Assembly: GCA_002923315.1 (NCBI GenBank)
Contig: BEHM01000003.1
Coordinates: 34,875 to 98,874 of the forward strand
Direction: 5' to 3'
From: a bacterium HR10
GTDB lineage: Bacteria > Acidobacteriota > Blastocatellia > HR10
Length of the DNA: 64,000 bases
This document shows, in pieces, positions 8,367-17,300 of this stretch. Position 1 is the first letter of the stretch; every line of letters starts with the position of its first letter. The notes beneath the pieces are model-generated. The model made no database searches, had not been told where the DNA came from, and worked only from the letters and a program-made list of their open reading frames with translations. Made by a program: the position numbers and the translations under genes.

Positions 8367-8960
8367 CTAGGTCAACCTCCATTCCCGCAGGATCACACGG
8401 CAGGTGCAAAAGCGCCCGAGTTGACAGAGGGCGAGGCGATCGGCCGTGAAGGAGAAGGGAGCGATTGGCTCGGTCACCACGCCCTTGCCCAGGGTGATAT
8501 GTGGGAAGTAGTGCGCGCCGGAGGCTCGCGCGCGGTAGTTTCGGACCCATTCGACGTCGCGCGGTCGAGGCGGTTCGTCGCCATCGGCGAAGGCTTCAGG
8601 AGGTCCATCCCCCTCGTCAAAGGGCGCGAGCGCGTCCATGAGGCGCTCATGCAGCCGTTGCAACTCCGGATGCGGTGCGATGACAAACTGCACGGTCTCG
8701 CCACGAACTTCGATCCCGGAGACCGTGAGCGTCATCGGGGAGAACGCTTCAAGCTGCGACTCCACGGCCGCGAAGATCTCGGGCAAGCGCGAGCGTCGGA
8801 CGAACTGCTGAAGGAGCGTGATGTGCGGCCAGTGCGTCTGGTCGAAGCGAAACCCTCCCTGGCCCTGCGCCCACAGCCTCGCGTTCACGGCCTCGGCCCG
8901 CTTCTGAACGTCCTCCGGCAGCAGAAACGCGACGTCTATGGCAAGGAGCGATGCCTCCAT
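8367..8960 (-). CDS. 2'-5' RNA ligase-like 2H phosphoesterase (LigT family)
   Basis: A 197-residue protein with the two HxT/S motifs that define the 2H superfamily: HITLLQQF near residue 45 and HITLGKG near 160. Members join or cleave 2'-5' RNA linkages or hydrolyse cyclic phosphates (CPDase). The substrate here is not predictable. The ATG at 8960 is preferred over the in-frame GTG at 8969. The stop codon touches the start of the BsuPI-domain gene, with zero spacing. Cytoplasmic. Confidence 0.87.
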   Translation of the reverse strand: MEASLLAIDVAFLLPEDVQKRAEAVNARLWAQGQGGFRFDQTHWPHITLLQQFVRRSRLPEIFAAVESQLEAFSPMTLTVSGIEVRGETVQFVIAPHPELQRLHERLMDALAPFDEGDGPPEAFADGDEPPRPRDVEWVRNYRARASGAHYFPHITLGKGVVTEPIAPFSFTADRLALCQLGRFCTCRVILREWRLT

Positions 8961-9022
8961 AGCTCTCACGGGGAGTCTAGCCGATCCTCAGGGTGAAGGG
9001 AAGCTCAGTCCGAGGAAGAAGG

Positions 9023-9110
9023 TGGTGGGGATGAGAGGACTCGAACCTCCACGGACGTAACGTCCACAGCGTCCTGAGCGCTGCGCGTCTGCCAGTTCCG
9101 CCACATCCCC
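9023..9110 (-). tRNA. tRNA-Leu (anticodon CAG)
   Basis: The minus strand folds as a class II tRNA: acceptor GGGGATG pairs CATCCCC, the D-arm has GGCAGACGC, the anticodon stem CAGCG/CGCTG encloses a loop with anticodon CAG, the long variable arm reads GGACG..CGTCC, and the T-arm is GAGG-TTCGAGT-CCTC. The discriminator is A and CCA is encoded in the genome (9023-9025). It reads CUG codons, which are very common in this GC-rich window. Confidence 0.97.
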
Positions 9111-9129
9111 ACCGCCGTCACCGGTGTAT

Positions 9130-9159
9130 ATCCTAGTGAGGATGCCCGCCGGGCGTCAA
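9130..9159 (-). promoter_or_regulatory. Putative promoter of tRNA-Leu
   Basis: On the minus strand TTGACG (9159-9154) and TAGGAT (9135-9130) are 18 bases apart and end 19 bases before the first tRNA base. Prediction from consensus similarity. Confidence 0.4.
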
Positions 9160-9173
9160 GCCGGGCGGTGACT

Positions 9174-9208
9174 CCCCTGCGGGCGGCCTCGCCGCTCGCC
9201 CGCAGGGG
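9174..9208 (-). terminator. GC-rich hairpin downstream of TonB-dependent receptor gene
   Basis: A perfect 12-bp stem (9174-9185 with 9197-9208, CCCCTGCGGGCG) with an 11-base loop lies 13 bases beyond the receptor stop codon at 9222. No U-tract follows, so it may be a stability or Rho-assisted end rather than a classical terminator. Confidence 0.5.
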
Positions 9209-9221
9209 CCGGGCCAGCACC

Positions 9222-12200
9222 TCACCAGTTGATCCGCGCGCCGAATTGCACGATCCGAGGATCGTACGCGCCGTTGTGGCCGCTGATGCGCCCGAAGTTC
9301 GTGCTGTTGATGTTGGTCGTCGGAGCGCCGAAGCTCACGGCGTTGAAGAGGTTGAAGAACTCGGATCGGAACTCGAAAGTCACCGCCTCAGTGATGCGCA
9401 CGCGCTTGAGCAGATTGAAGTCGAAGCGCCAGTATCCGGGCGTGCTCAGGACACCGAAGCCGAGTGAGCCCAGCCGCCCAGGCTGCGGATTGGCGAAGAT
9501 GCTCGACGCGGCGCGCCCATCGGGCCCGATCAACGAGGGATCGAAGTAGAAGACGCCGGAGCCCGTCTTGCGCACGCTCACGAGCTTCTTCAGATCCTCC
9601 ACCGTCATCCCGACGAGGTCTACGGTATTGTTGCCCGAACGGCCCACGCGGTTGATCGTCCCGCGCCCGGAGACGATCGAGAGCGGCTGCCCCGTGTAAG
9701 CAATGAAGATGCCGCTCATCTGCCATCCGCCGAAGAGCTTGTCCACCCAGCCGCTCGTGTTCAGGAAACGCTTGCCCGAACCGAACGGCAGCTCGTAAAT
9801 GAAGTAGGCGTTGAACCGGTGCCGCGTGTCAAAGCCCGCGCGCCGGTACTCGTATCGCGGATGGCGCAGGCTGATGAACGCCGAGAAGTTGGAGCCGGAG
9901 CCCTCGAAATCCGTGAGCGCCTTGCCGAAGGTGTAGTTCGCATTGAACTGCAGGCCCGCGGAGAAGCGCCGACGCACCTCCACCTGGAGCGAATGGTAGT
10001 TGGACGAGGAACCGTTGGTGATCACGTCGGAGAAGAACGCCTCGGGATTGACCACGAAGAAGTTGATCGGCAGATTGCCGCGCGGACCGGTCAGCGCGTT
10101 GAGGAAGTTCAGGAAGAGCTGACTGGCCAGCTCTCCGGCCTCGTTCTGATCCAAGCGGAGGATGAAGGTCGAGTTGCCGAAGCCCGAGGAGAGCGGCAGT
10201 CCAGCAAACAGCGTCTCGAAGATCGGCAGCGGCACTTGACCCGGCAGGCCTTGGTTATCAAAGCGCGCGCCGCGGCCCTGCGCCCGGCTGATCGCCAGAT
10301 TCCGCTGCGCGTTGAGGAACTCCTGCAGGAAGCCGTTCTCGAAGATGTTCGTCTCATTGAGATCAATACCGCGCCAGAGCTTCACCCCGCGATTGCCCAC
10401 GTAACTGATCTCCAGCGCGAGATTGGGCATGAGTTCGCGTCCGTAGCTGAGCGACCAGGTCTGCACGTAGGGCGTGCGCAGGTTCTCGGCGAAGCCGAAG
10501 ATTCCGCTGCCCCGGTTCTCGCGGAAGTTCTCCAATTGCGGGATCGGCACGCGGAAGACCGGAACAGCCGGCTTCGGCCATCCGTTGCGCAGCGACGTGA
10601 AGTTCGCGCCACCCTGGATTCCCTGAGCCGCCGTCGTGAGCGAGATCGTCTTGGTGAACCCCAGGTTATTGCCCAGGGCATTGGTGATCACGCTCACGCT
10701 CTCGAGGGAATACGCGATCGAGTAGCCACCGCGGATGACGCCCTTGCCCGGTCCGCCGAAGAAGACGCGCGTGAACCAGTTCCGTCGCTCCGGCGACCAG
10801 GCGAAGCCGAAGCTGGGAGCGAAGTTGTTCAGGTCCTCATTGTAGAACTTCCGTCCATTGGAGGAGCCGGCCAGGTCGAGCGTCACCGGCGAGCCGGTCA
10901 TCACCCCGGGGCGGAAGAGGTTGCCCTTACCGGAGATGCCAAAATATGCGGCCTCGCCGCCCACGGGCTGAAGCGCCAGCCGGTTTAGTTGATCGGGCAC
11001 CGTCATGTATTCGTACCGAACTCCATAGTTGAGCGTCAGGTTCGGCCGCGCGCGCCAGGAGTCGGAGAAGTAGAAGCCCCAATACCGCTGTCGGATCCGG
11101 TGGCGGAAGAATTCGCCCTCGACAAAACCCGACTGCGGATCCTTCACATTGAAGGTCTGCGAGACGCCCGCGATCTGACCGATCAGGATCGCGTAGACAT
11201 TCTGTGCCAGAGATCGGGTCGCGCTCGTGCTGGAAGGGAAGGCCGCCGTCGGCAGGGGCGAGGGATTCGCCGCATTGACGCCGATGGTGAGCGTCGGGAT
11301 CGTTCCGGTCGTGTTCGCCGTCTGGTTGCCGACGATGGAGCGGAAGTCACCGCCGAAGCGGAGCGTGTGCCGGCCGCGAATCCAGGCGAAGTTGTCGAGC
11401 CACTGGAAGTTCGAGGTATTCCGACCACTGGTGATCCCAATCAGATGCGGGTCGGTGATGGTGGGAAAGTCCACCCAGTAGAACTTCCCGGCCAGCTCGA
11501 AGGCATCGAATTCCCGCCCGAAGATGACCGGAGCCCGCTGGAACCCGAATCGCGCCTCGTTCACCTTATTGGGGCCAAAGGTCGAGCGGACGGCGAACGA
11601 TCCGGTCGAACGCCACGAATCCTGAAATCCTCCTTTCATGCCGGGGAACATAGGCTCGAAGCCATTGAGGGTGTCATTGTCTGTATCAAAGCGAACAAGG
11701 TGATAGATCGCTTCCGCCGTGTGCGTGTTGTTGATCCGCCAGTCCACGCGCCAACTCGGTCGAATGACGCGGCTGAACGTGGGGACGTTCCACCGGAATC
11801 CCCCCGTGACCAATCCGTCGCCGATCTGGAAGTTGTTCGGCAGCGGATACCGCTCGTTGATGATCCGCATGATGAACGGATCCGGCCCAATCCCCCCAGC
11901 CTGGAAGAGATCCACCGTTCGGATCTGCCCGCTCGTATCGCGATATCGGAAGATCCCTCGGCGTGCCTCCTCCGTCAGCACCGTCCGATTGCGCGTGACT
12001 TCGCTCGCCGTGGTCGTGATATCGAGTGAGGTGAACATGAAGATCTTGTTCTTCACAATGGGGAAGCTCGCCCGTCCACCGAACTGATTGCGAATGAGCT
12101 TCTCGCGCGGCGTGCCCGTCAAGTTGTTGAAGAACGAGTTCGCATTCAGGACCGTGTTCCGATGGAATTCGAAGAGGCTGCCGTGAAATTCATTGCTGCC

Positions 12201-12923
12201 GCTCGGCGTCACCAAACGGATGAAGACGGCCCCACTGCCGGTGGCCGACGCATCCGCTGTGCTCGTCGTGATGCTGAACTGCTCGACGTTCTCCACCGTC
12301 GGCGAGGAGATGATGAAGAATCCATCGCCCGAACGGAGGAAGTTGTCCTGCACGTTGATCCCATCCTGCGTGATGTTGATGACCGATTGGCGCAAGCCGT
12401 TGATTCGCGACGCGCGCTCGCCTCCAGATGTCGTGACCCCCGCCGAGAGCGTCGCCAGCGTGATCGGATTGCGCGCGACCAGTGGCATGTCCAGGATCGG
12501 ACGCCGACTGATGACGGTCGTCAGCTCCTGACTGGTCTTGCTGATGACCTCCTCGCCGGTGGACGTGACCGTGACTTCTTCCACAACTCCCCCAACCTCC
12601 AGTCTCACGTTCACCGAAGCGTAGACGGCCACATCCACGCGGATGTTCTCGCGCACGAACTTCTTGAATCCCGGAGCTTCAGCCGTCAGCGTGTACGTGC
12701 CGACCGGAAGAACGGGGAAGATGAACACGCCTTGAGCGTCGGTCTGCGTCGTCCATTTGGCATTGGTGGCGGTATTCACCACCTCGACCTTCACCCCCGG
12801 CAGGTACGCCCCCTGCGGGTCTTGAACGGTCCCATCCAGTCGTCCTGTATTGGCCTGTCCCCAGATGGTGGGGAAGAGCCCGAAGACCAGAAGGAGTGAG
12901 CTCACCACGATTCGTCTCAACAT
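9222..12923 (-). CDS. TonB-dependent receptor, Oar-like, with carboxypeptidase-regulatory domain
   Basis: A 1233-residue outer-membrane protein. A signal peptide (about 1-22, cut after a WGQA-like site) is followed by a carboxypeptidase-regulatory-like/CNA-B beta-sandwich (about 27-105). Then come a plug (about 115-230) and a long beta-barrel rich in alternating aromatic strands, ending in a C-terminal Trp as barrel proteins do. Oar-like receptors are abundant in Acidobacteriota and are thought to import large substrates or act in surface functions; the ligand is unknown. The gene has its own perfect sigma-54 promoter (12977-12992) with paired palindromic operators upstream (13058-13094). That implies control by an enhancer-binding protein, plausibly the NtrC-type regulator encoded 4.4 kb upstream. 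A strong hairpin follows the stop codon. Confidence 0.93.
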   Translation of the reverse strand: MLRRIVVSSLLLVFGLFPTIWGQANTGRLDGTVQDPQGAYLPGVKVEVVNTATNAKWTTQTDAQGVFIFPVLPVGTYTLTAEAPGFKKFVRENIRVDVAVYASVNVRLEVGGVVEEVTVTSTGEEVISKTSQELTTVISRRPILDMPLVARNPITLATLSAGVTTSGGERASRINGLRQSVINITQDGINVQDNFLRSGDGFFIISSPTVENVEQFSITTSTADASATGSGAVFIRLVTPSGSNEFHGSLFEFHRNTVLNANSFFNNLTGTPREKLIRNQFGGRASFPIVKNKIFMFTSLDITTTASEVTRNRTVLTEEARRGIFRYRDTSGQIRTVDLFQAGGIGPDPFIMRIINERYPLPNNFQIGDGLVTGGFRWNVPTFSRVIRPSWRVDWRINNTHTAEAIYHLVRFDTDNDTLNGFEPMFPGMKGGFQDSWRSTGSFAVRSTFGPNKVNEARFGFQRAPVIFGREFDAFELAGKFYWVDFPTITDPHLIGITSGRNTSNFQWLDNFAWIRGRHTLRFGGDFRSIVGNQTANTTGTIPTLTIGVNAANPSPLPTAAFPSSTSATRSLAQNVYAILIGQIAGVSQTFNVKDPQSGFVEGEFFRHRIRQRYWGFYFSDSWRARPNLTLNYGVRYEYMTVPDQLNRLALQPVGGEAAYFGISGKGNLFRPGVMTGSPVTLDLAGSSNGRKFYNEDLNNFAPSFGFAWSPERRNWFTRVFFGGPGKGVIRGGYSIAYSLESVSVITNALGNNLGFTKTISLTTAAQGIQGGANFTSLRNGWPKPAVPVFRVPIPQLENFRENRGSGIFGFAENLRTPYVQTWSLSYGRELMPNLALEISYVGNRGVKLWRGIDLNETNIFENGFLQEFLNAQRNLAISRAQGRGARFDNQGLPGQVPLPIFETLFAGLPLSSGFGNSTFILRLDQNEAGELASQLFLNFLNALTGPRGNLPINFFVVNPEAFFSDVITNGSSSNYHSLQVEVRRRFSAGLQFNANYTFGKALTDFEGSGSNFSAFISLRHPRYEYRRAGFDTRHRFNAYFIYELPFGSGKRFLNTSGWVDKLFGGWQMSGIFIAYTGQPLSIVSGRGTINRVGRSGNNTVDLVGMTVEDLKKLVSVRKTGSGVFYFDPSLIGPDGRAASSIFANPQPGRLGSLGFGVLSTPGYWRFDFNLLKRVRITEAVTFEFRSEFFNLFNAVSFGAPTTNINSTNFGRISGHNGAYDPRIVQFGARINW

Positions 12924-12976
12924 ACCCTAAGCCCCCCTTAGCTCAGTTTTCACTGCTCTTTTCGGCTTCTTGGTTT

Positions 12977-12992
12977 AGCAAGTATCGTGCCA
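12977..12992 (-). promoter_or_regulatory. Sigma-54 (-24/-12) promoter of TonB-dependent receptor
   Basis: Read on the minus strand the sequence is TGGCACG-ATAC-TTGCT, matching the sigma-54 consensus TGGCACG-N4-TTGCW at every defined base. The predicted transcript start is about 12966, some 43 bases before the receptor start codon at 12923. It is the only intergenic perfect match I found in the window. Confidence 0.9.
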
Positions 12993-13057
12993 AGGCTCTC
13001 CGTGAAGCTTCAGCTTCGAAAAATCAATGACTTAGCAAGGGACTCGTCTCTCGAGGC

Positions 13058-13094
13058 TTCCAAATTTTCGGAAAAATCTTCCAGAAATTTGGAA
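13058..13094. promoter_or_regulatory. Tandem palindromic operator (TTCC-N8-GGAA x2), candidate sigma-54 enhancer
   Basis: Two 16-bp imperfect palindromes, TTCCAAATTTTCGGAA (13058-13073) and TTCCAGAAATTTGGAA (13079-13094), have start-to-start spacing of exactly 21 bp, two helical turns. A further TTCC half site begins at 13097. They lie 65 bp upstream of the perfect -24/-12 promoter, where enhancer-binding proteins normally bind. The same arrangement recurs at 21837-21873. Box 2 is nearly the reverse complement of box 1. Confidence 0.8.
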
Positions 13095-13126
13095 ACTTCC
13101 GAAGATGTGAAGCTCAGCGCGAGGGC

Positions 13127-16033
13127 CTAGGGGCTCAGCGTGCACCAGTGGACGCGCTGGGCGAAGAGGTCGGGGTATTGGGTCTTGAGCCATTCGTGTC
13201 GCTTCTGGTGGCAACTGGTGATGATGATCTGGTGCTCGCGCGAGAGCTCGCCGAGCAGAAGGCGCATGAGTCGCGCGAAGCGCGCATCATCGGAGTTGGC
13301 GAAGGGTTCGTCGAGGATGAGCGGCAGACGACGATCGCGCGAGAGATAGCGGCTGACAGCGAGGCGCGCGATCAGGCTGAGTTGCTCGCGCGTGCCGAGC
13401 GAGAGCTGCGAGCGGAGCTGATTCGTCTGCAGGATGTCGTCCCGCTCCTTCAAGGCGACGCGCAGCCGCAGCTCCCGATCGAATTGGAGGGCCGCGTAAT
13501 CGGTCTGGAGGGTGCGAAGCAATTCGCGGGAGATGTCCGTGAGGGCTTCGGCCCACTGGTCGTGAATCTCCCGCGCAATCCGCTCGAAGATATCGAGCGC
13601 GCGCTCGACAGCCTGTTTGAAGTTTTGGACGCGCTCCAGATGCTGCTTCAATTCCTGCTCCTGCTCGAGCAGCTCGGGACGCTGTTTCTCAAGGCGATCG
13701 AACGTGGCAGCGATTTGCGTTCGGAGCTGGGTCAACTCTTCACGCCGGGCGCGCTCGTGTGCGCTCCAGTGTTCGGCTTCGCTCGCATACTCCTCGGGGG
13801 AGCGTTCGGGCATATGGGCGGCGAGCCCAGGATCCTTGGCTTCCCGCCTGCTGAGGCTCTCGCGCACGCGCGTGCGCTGTTCAAGGAGGACAGAAAGCTC
13901 GGGAAGCGTCATCAGGTCTCGTTCCACTTGTTCGAGCTTTTGCTTCACGCGTTGTAGGGCGTCGTAGCGCTTGACACCCTCCCGAAAGCGCGCGACCGCC
14001 GCTTCTATGTCCTCCAGCGAGGGGGTCGTCTCCGTGGGATCAACGGCGTGGGCCTCCCGAAGCAGGGCGAGGATGCGCTCGCGGTAGTCCTGCTCCTCTC
14101 GGAGCGTGGCCTCTCGGTCGGCCTCCTCTTGGGCCAGCCTTTCCTCAAGCTGCGCCCGCTCGTGCCTGAGCTCGAACACGCGATCGAGATCTCGGATCAA
14201 GCGTTCGATCTCCTCCTGAATCGGTTCGTCGCCCGGGCGTCCAGCCCGGTCCAGGAACGCGCGGAGATGGCCTCGCTTCTGCTCGAGCTCGAGCTCGCGC
14301 TCGCGAAGGGTCGAGCGCTCAAGAAGCAGAGGCTGCAGTTCCGCCGTCAGGGTCTCGAGCCGCCTGCAAGCGTGCGCCAGAGACTCCAATGAGTCCAATC
14401 CCGTCCGGGCGAGAAGCGGACGCATCTGGTCCTCAAGCTGCGCGCGCTCGATGTGCAGGATCTCGATCTGCTGCTGAAGGCGATCGGCTTCCGCGTGAGC
14501 GCGCATCCATTCCTGCCGGCGGTGCGTTCTGGCGGTGCGGCGAAGGGCGAGCCAGAGACCGAGCGACAGTGCGGTCAGAAGGCCGGGCAGAACGCTCGCG
14601 TGATCGAATCCGAGAAGGAGAGCGATCGAGGTGATGATGCCCCCTATCAGCGTGAGTGCGAGCATGCGCTCTGCCCTTCGGCGCGCGCGATCGCGCTCTC
14701 GCTCGATCTCCGCGCAGAGCGCCAGATGTTCTTCCCGGCGTTCTTCCGCGAGACGGCTCTGGCGCTGGAGATCGCTCCGGCGCGCTTCGGCTTCGAGCGC
14801 GCGCCGACGCTCTTCCAAATCGAGGGCGCCCACTCGCTCGCGCCACTGCTCGAACTCCTCAAGGTGGATACCGCGCTCGGCGAGCCGCTGCTGCTCGGCG
14901 TGCACTTTCTGCCATCCTTCGTGGATCTTCCCGTGAAGCTCTTTGTACTGCTCGGCGAGCACGACCAGTTGCTCGCGATCTGCTGGAGTGAAGGACGCGA
15001 GCGAGCCGAATCGCTCCTCCTGCTCTCGGATCTCGGCATATCGGCGATGCGCGCGTCCGAGCTGCTCCTCGCGCGCCGCGCGCTCGCGCGTGATTCGGCG
15101 CAGAGCGCCCATCCAGCTTTCCAGGTTCGCGAGCTGCGCCGCCGGGAATGTCTCATAAGGCGCGAGCGCCTCGTATTCCTGTCGCAGGCGATGTCGTTCC
15201 GCTTCGAGGCTCTCTCGTCGCTCGCGCGCGCGCTCCAGCCGCTCGTATTCGGCGCGTTCGCGCAAGTAGTGTGCGAGCCGCTGCCGCGCCTGCGCCTCTT
15301 CGATCTCGCGCTCCAGAGCACCGATTCGAACCAGTTGCGGTTCAATCTGGCGGCGCTCCCGATCCAACTGCTCCAACTTCTCACGAATGTCTTCCAATTT
15401 CGCCTTCACGCGCTGAAGCTCGGTGTCAATCCTCAGCGGCCCCTTCCCCGTGCGCGAGGCGGGGAATTCCTCAAGGGCTTTCCTCAAAGCCCTTATGGCA
15501 TCGGCCGCCGTCCGATCCCCGGCCTCGGCATCGGCGATCTTCTGAAGCTGCACGGTGAGGTCGCTCAGATCGGGGAGCGCTTGAAGCGCCGCCTGTCGAA
15601 CGAGGCACGTGTTCACGAACTGTTCGCGAGAGAGCCCGAGAAGAATCTCCCCGACCTCCCTCCGCTGTCGGACGAATGCGTCAGTGATCTCCGTTCCCCC
15701 CTCTGAGAGGTTGAAGATCCGCGCGCGACCGCGGTGGAAATCCCTGAGGATGCGCAGGCGGGTCCAGCCGTGCCGGCCGAGGGCGCGCACCTCCAAGCTC
15801 ACCTGATATGGCCCGCCATCATCAGGACGATACACTTCGCGCTCGGCGAGCGCATCCGGCGTTGTGCGCTCGCGGGGGGGGAAGCCGTAGAGCGCCGCCA
15901 CAATGGCCGCGACGATCGTGCTCTTGCCGAATTCGTTCTCCTCGATGAGGAGGTTCACCTTGTCGGGATCGAAGACGATCTCACAATTCTGCAGCTTCCC
16001 GAAGCCGACAAGATGCAGGCGTTCGATCTTCAT
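13127..16033 (-). CDS. YhaN-like/Rad50-like AAA ATPase with membrane segments
   Basis: A 968-residue SMC/Rad50-type ATPase. Walker A is at 31-40 (EENEFGKSTI). Long coiled coils cover about 180-440 and 500-860. An ABC signature-like SLGTREQLSL is near 878 and Walker B LILDEPFANSD near 905. Two predicted transmembrane helices (about 450-495) interrupt the coiled coil where SbcC/Rad50 carry a zinc hook. This matches YhaN of Bacillus rather than classical SbcC. It should work with the metallophosphoesterase encoded 28 bases upstream as an Mre11/Rad50-like nuclease complex on DNA, perhaps at the membrane. DNA repair is inferred from the family. Confidence 0.88.
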   Translation of the reverse strand: MKIERLHLVGFGKLQNCEIVFDPDKVNLLIEENEFGKSTIVAAIVAALYGFPPRERTTPDALAEREVYRPDDGGPYQVSLEVRALGRHGWTRLRILRDFHRGRARIFNLSEGGTEITDAFVRQRREVGEILLGLSREQFVNTCLVRQAALQALPDLSDLTVQLQKIADAEAGDRTAADAIRALRKALEEFPASRTGKGPLRIDTELQRVKAKLEDIREKLEQLDRERRQIEPQLVRIGALEREIEEAQARQRLAHYLRERAEYERLERARERRESLEAERHRLRQEYEALAPYETFPAAQLANLESWMGALRRITRERAAREEQLGRAHRRYAEIREQEERFGSLASFTPADREQLVVLAEQYKELHGKIHEGWQKVHAEQQRLAERGIHLEEFEQWRERVGALDLEERRRALEAEARRSDLQRQSRLAEERREEHLALCAEIERERDRARRRAERMLALTLIGGIITSIALLLGFDHASVLPGLLTALSLGLWLALRRTARTHRRQEWMRAHAEADRLQQQIEILHIERAQLEDQMRPLLARTGLDSLESLAHACRRLETLTAELQPLLLERSTLRERELELEQKRGHLRAFLDRAGRPGDEPIQEEIERLIRDLDRVFELRHERAQLEERLAQEEADREATLREEQDYRERILALLREAHAVDPTETTPSLEDIEAAVARFREGVKRYDALQRVKQKLEQVERDLMTLPELSVLLEQRTRVRESLSRREAKDPGLAAHMPERSPEEYASEAEHWSAHERARREELTQLRTQIAATFDRLEKQRPELLEQEQELKQHLERVQNFKQAVERALDIFERIAREIHDQWAEALTDISRELLRTLQTDYAALQFDRELRLRVALKERDDILQTNQLRSQLSLGTREQLSLIARLAVSRYLSRDRRLPLILDEPFANSDDARFARLMRLLLGELSREHQIIITSCHQKRHEWLKTQYPDLFAQRVHWCTLSP

Positions 16034-16061
16034 GGCTGCACTCTCTCCTGATGGGTGCGCG

Positions 16062-17264
16062 TCACTCCTCGTAGATGGGCTTCACCTCGCCCTGGATGAG
16101 CGCATCGAGGCCGTAGTCGAGCGCTCGTTCAAGAAGCGCGCGTTCCTGCGGATCGGACGTCGCCGTGATGCGCCGCCGCATCTCTTGGATGAAGCGACCC
16201 TGCGTCGTGCGCGGATCGGCCGTGTCCAGATCGTAAGCCGGACGCGTGCGATCGGCGATGGCCAGGTGGAAATACTCGTGTTGCAGATCTTCGAGGATGG
16301 ACGCCGGGCGAAGGCCCCGCGGAAGCCGTCCCTCCATCCGCAGGAAGACGATATCCGAGGCCGTGGCGCCACACTCGCGCAGTCTCCCGATGACGCGCTC
16401 GCGCAAGCCGCTTTCGGTCTCAACTCCGGTCACGTCCACCTCCACGTCGTGGATCATCCGCTCATCCACGCGAATTTTCTCCATTGCAAGGAGGCCGTGC
16501 TCGCCAATCTCCCCGAGCAGGGCATAATGAGGGCCAGCTTCGGAGAGATAGCGACCGGCGAGACATCCGGTGTAGGCGGCGCGCACGCGCCCCTCCGCGT
16601 CGGTGATCTCCGCATAGTGATGGTAATGGCCGAGGGCCGCATAGGAGAAGCCTTGCGCGAGCAGCTCCTGGCGGGAGAAGGGGGCTGTGAACATCTTCTC
16701 GGAGCGGTCGCGCCCGGCATATTCGATCCACGATCCGTGAAAGAGCAGCACGCTTATTGGAGCGCGGGGACGCGGAATCGGAGCGCCCAACAGCCGTTCC
16801 TCCAGAGGCACGTTGCGCACGTGCGCGCGTCCGGTGATCGTGACCTCCGGGCGCGCGGGATGCGGCACCGTCTCGAATTCGGCCGTTCGGAAGATGGTGA
16901 CGTTCTTCGGCCATAGGCGCATGCCGCGCGCGCGCAGGACCTCGTCGGCGTAAAACGACGTGGGCGAGCAACAGTCGTGATTGCCGGGAGCGATGAAGAC
17001 GGGGATGGGATCGAGCGACGCGAAAGCTTCCAGGACGCGCGCGACGGTCTCGGCCGAGATCGCCTCATCGTCCCACAGATCGCCGGGGATGAACAGGGCT
17101 TCGACCTTGTGCTCGCGGGCGAGACGGCAGGCTTTCCCCACCAGCTCTGTGATCTCTTGGCGGCGCTGCTCGCGCTTCTCCCGGGGCCAGGCCAGTTGCG
17201 AGCCGGTCAATCGGGAGTCCAGATGGACGTCGGAGAACTGCAGGAATCGAAGCCTGACGACCAT
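16062..17264 (-). CDS. Metallophosphoesterase, SbcD/Mre11/YhaO-like exonuclease
   Basis: A 400-residue calcineurin-like phosphoesterase. The metal-binding motifs appear in the normal order: SDVHLD (about 10-15), GDLWDDE (about 61-67), GNHDC (about 94-98) and GHYHHY (near 190). The C-terminal part (about 260-400) resembles the capping and tail region of the YhaO/SbcD nucleases. It should be the nuclease partner of the Rad50-like ATPase gene 28 bases downstream. It sits only 36 bases after the stop codon of the sigma-54 regulator gene, so it may be co-transcribed with the two-component system. The exact DNA substrate is unknown. Confidence 0.9.
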   Translation of the reverse strand: MVVRLRFLQFSDVHLDSRLTGSQLAWPREKREQRRQEITELVGKACRLAREHKVEALFIPGDLWDDEAISAETVARVLEAFASLDPIPVFIAPGNHDCCSPTSFYADEVLRARGMRLWPKNVTIFRTAEFETVPHPARPEVTITGRAHVRNVPLEERLLGAPIPRPRAPISVLLFHGSWIEYAGRDRSEKMFTAPFSRQELLAQGFSYAALGHYHHYAEITDAEGRVRAAYTGCLAGRYLSEAGPHYALLGEIGEHGLLAMEKIRVDERMIHDVEVDVTGVETESGLRERVIGRLRECGATASDIVFLRMEGRLPRGLRPASILEDLQHEYFHLAIADRTRPAYDLDTADPRTTQGRFIQEMRRRITATSDPQERALLERALDYGLDALIQGEVKPIYEE

Positions 17265-17300
17265 GTCGGTCCTCTCTCGCCCGGCCCGGGCCTCCGCCCC

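Noticed and set aside
9005..9220. A short open frame across the tRNA-Leu gene.
   Set aside because: It only reads through the tRNA and has no protein similarity.
13127..17264. Canonical SbcC/SbcD.
   Set aside because: Midway through the coiled coil there are hydrophobic helices and no zinc-hook CxxC, so YhaN/YhaO-like fits better.
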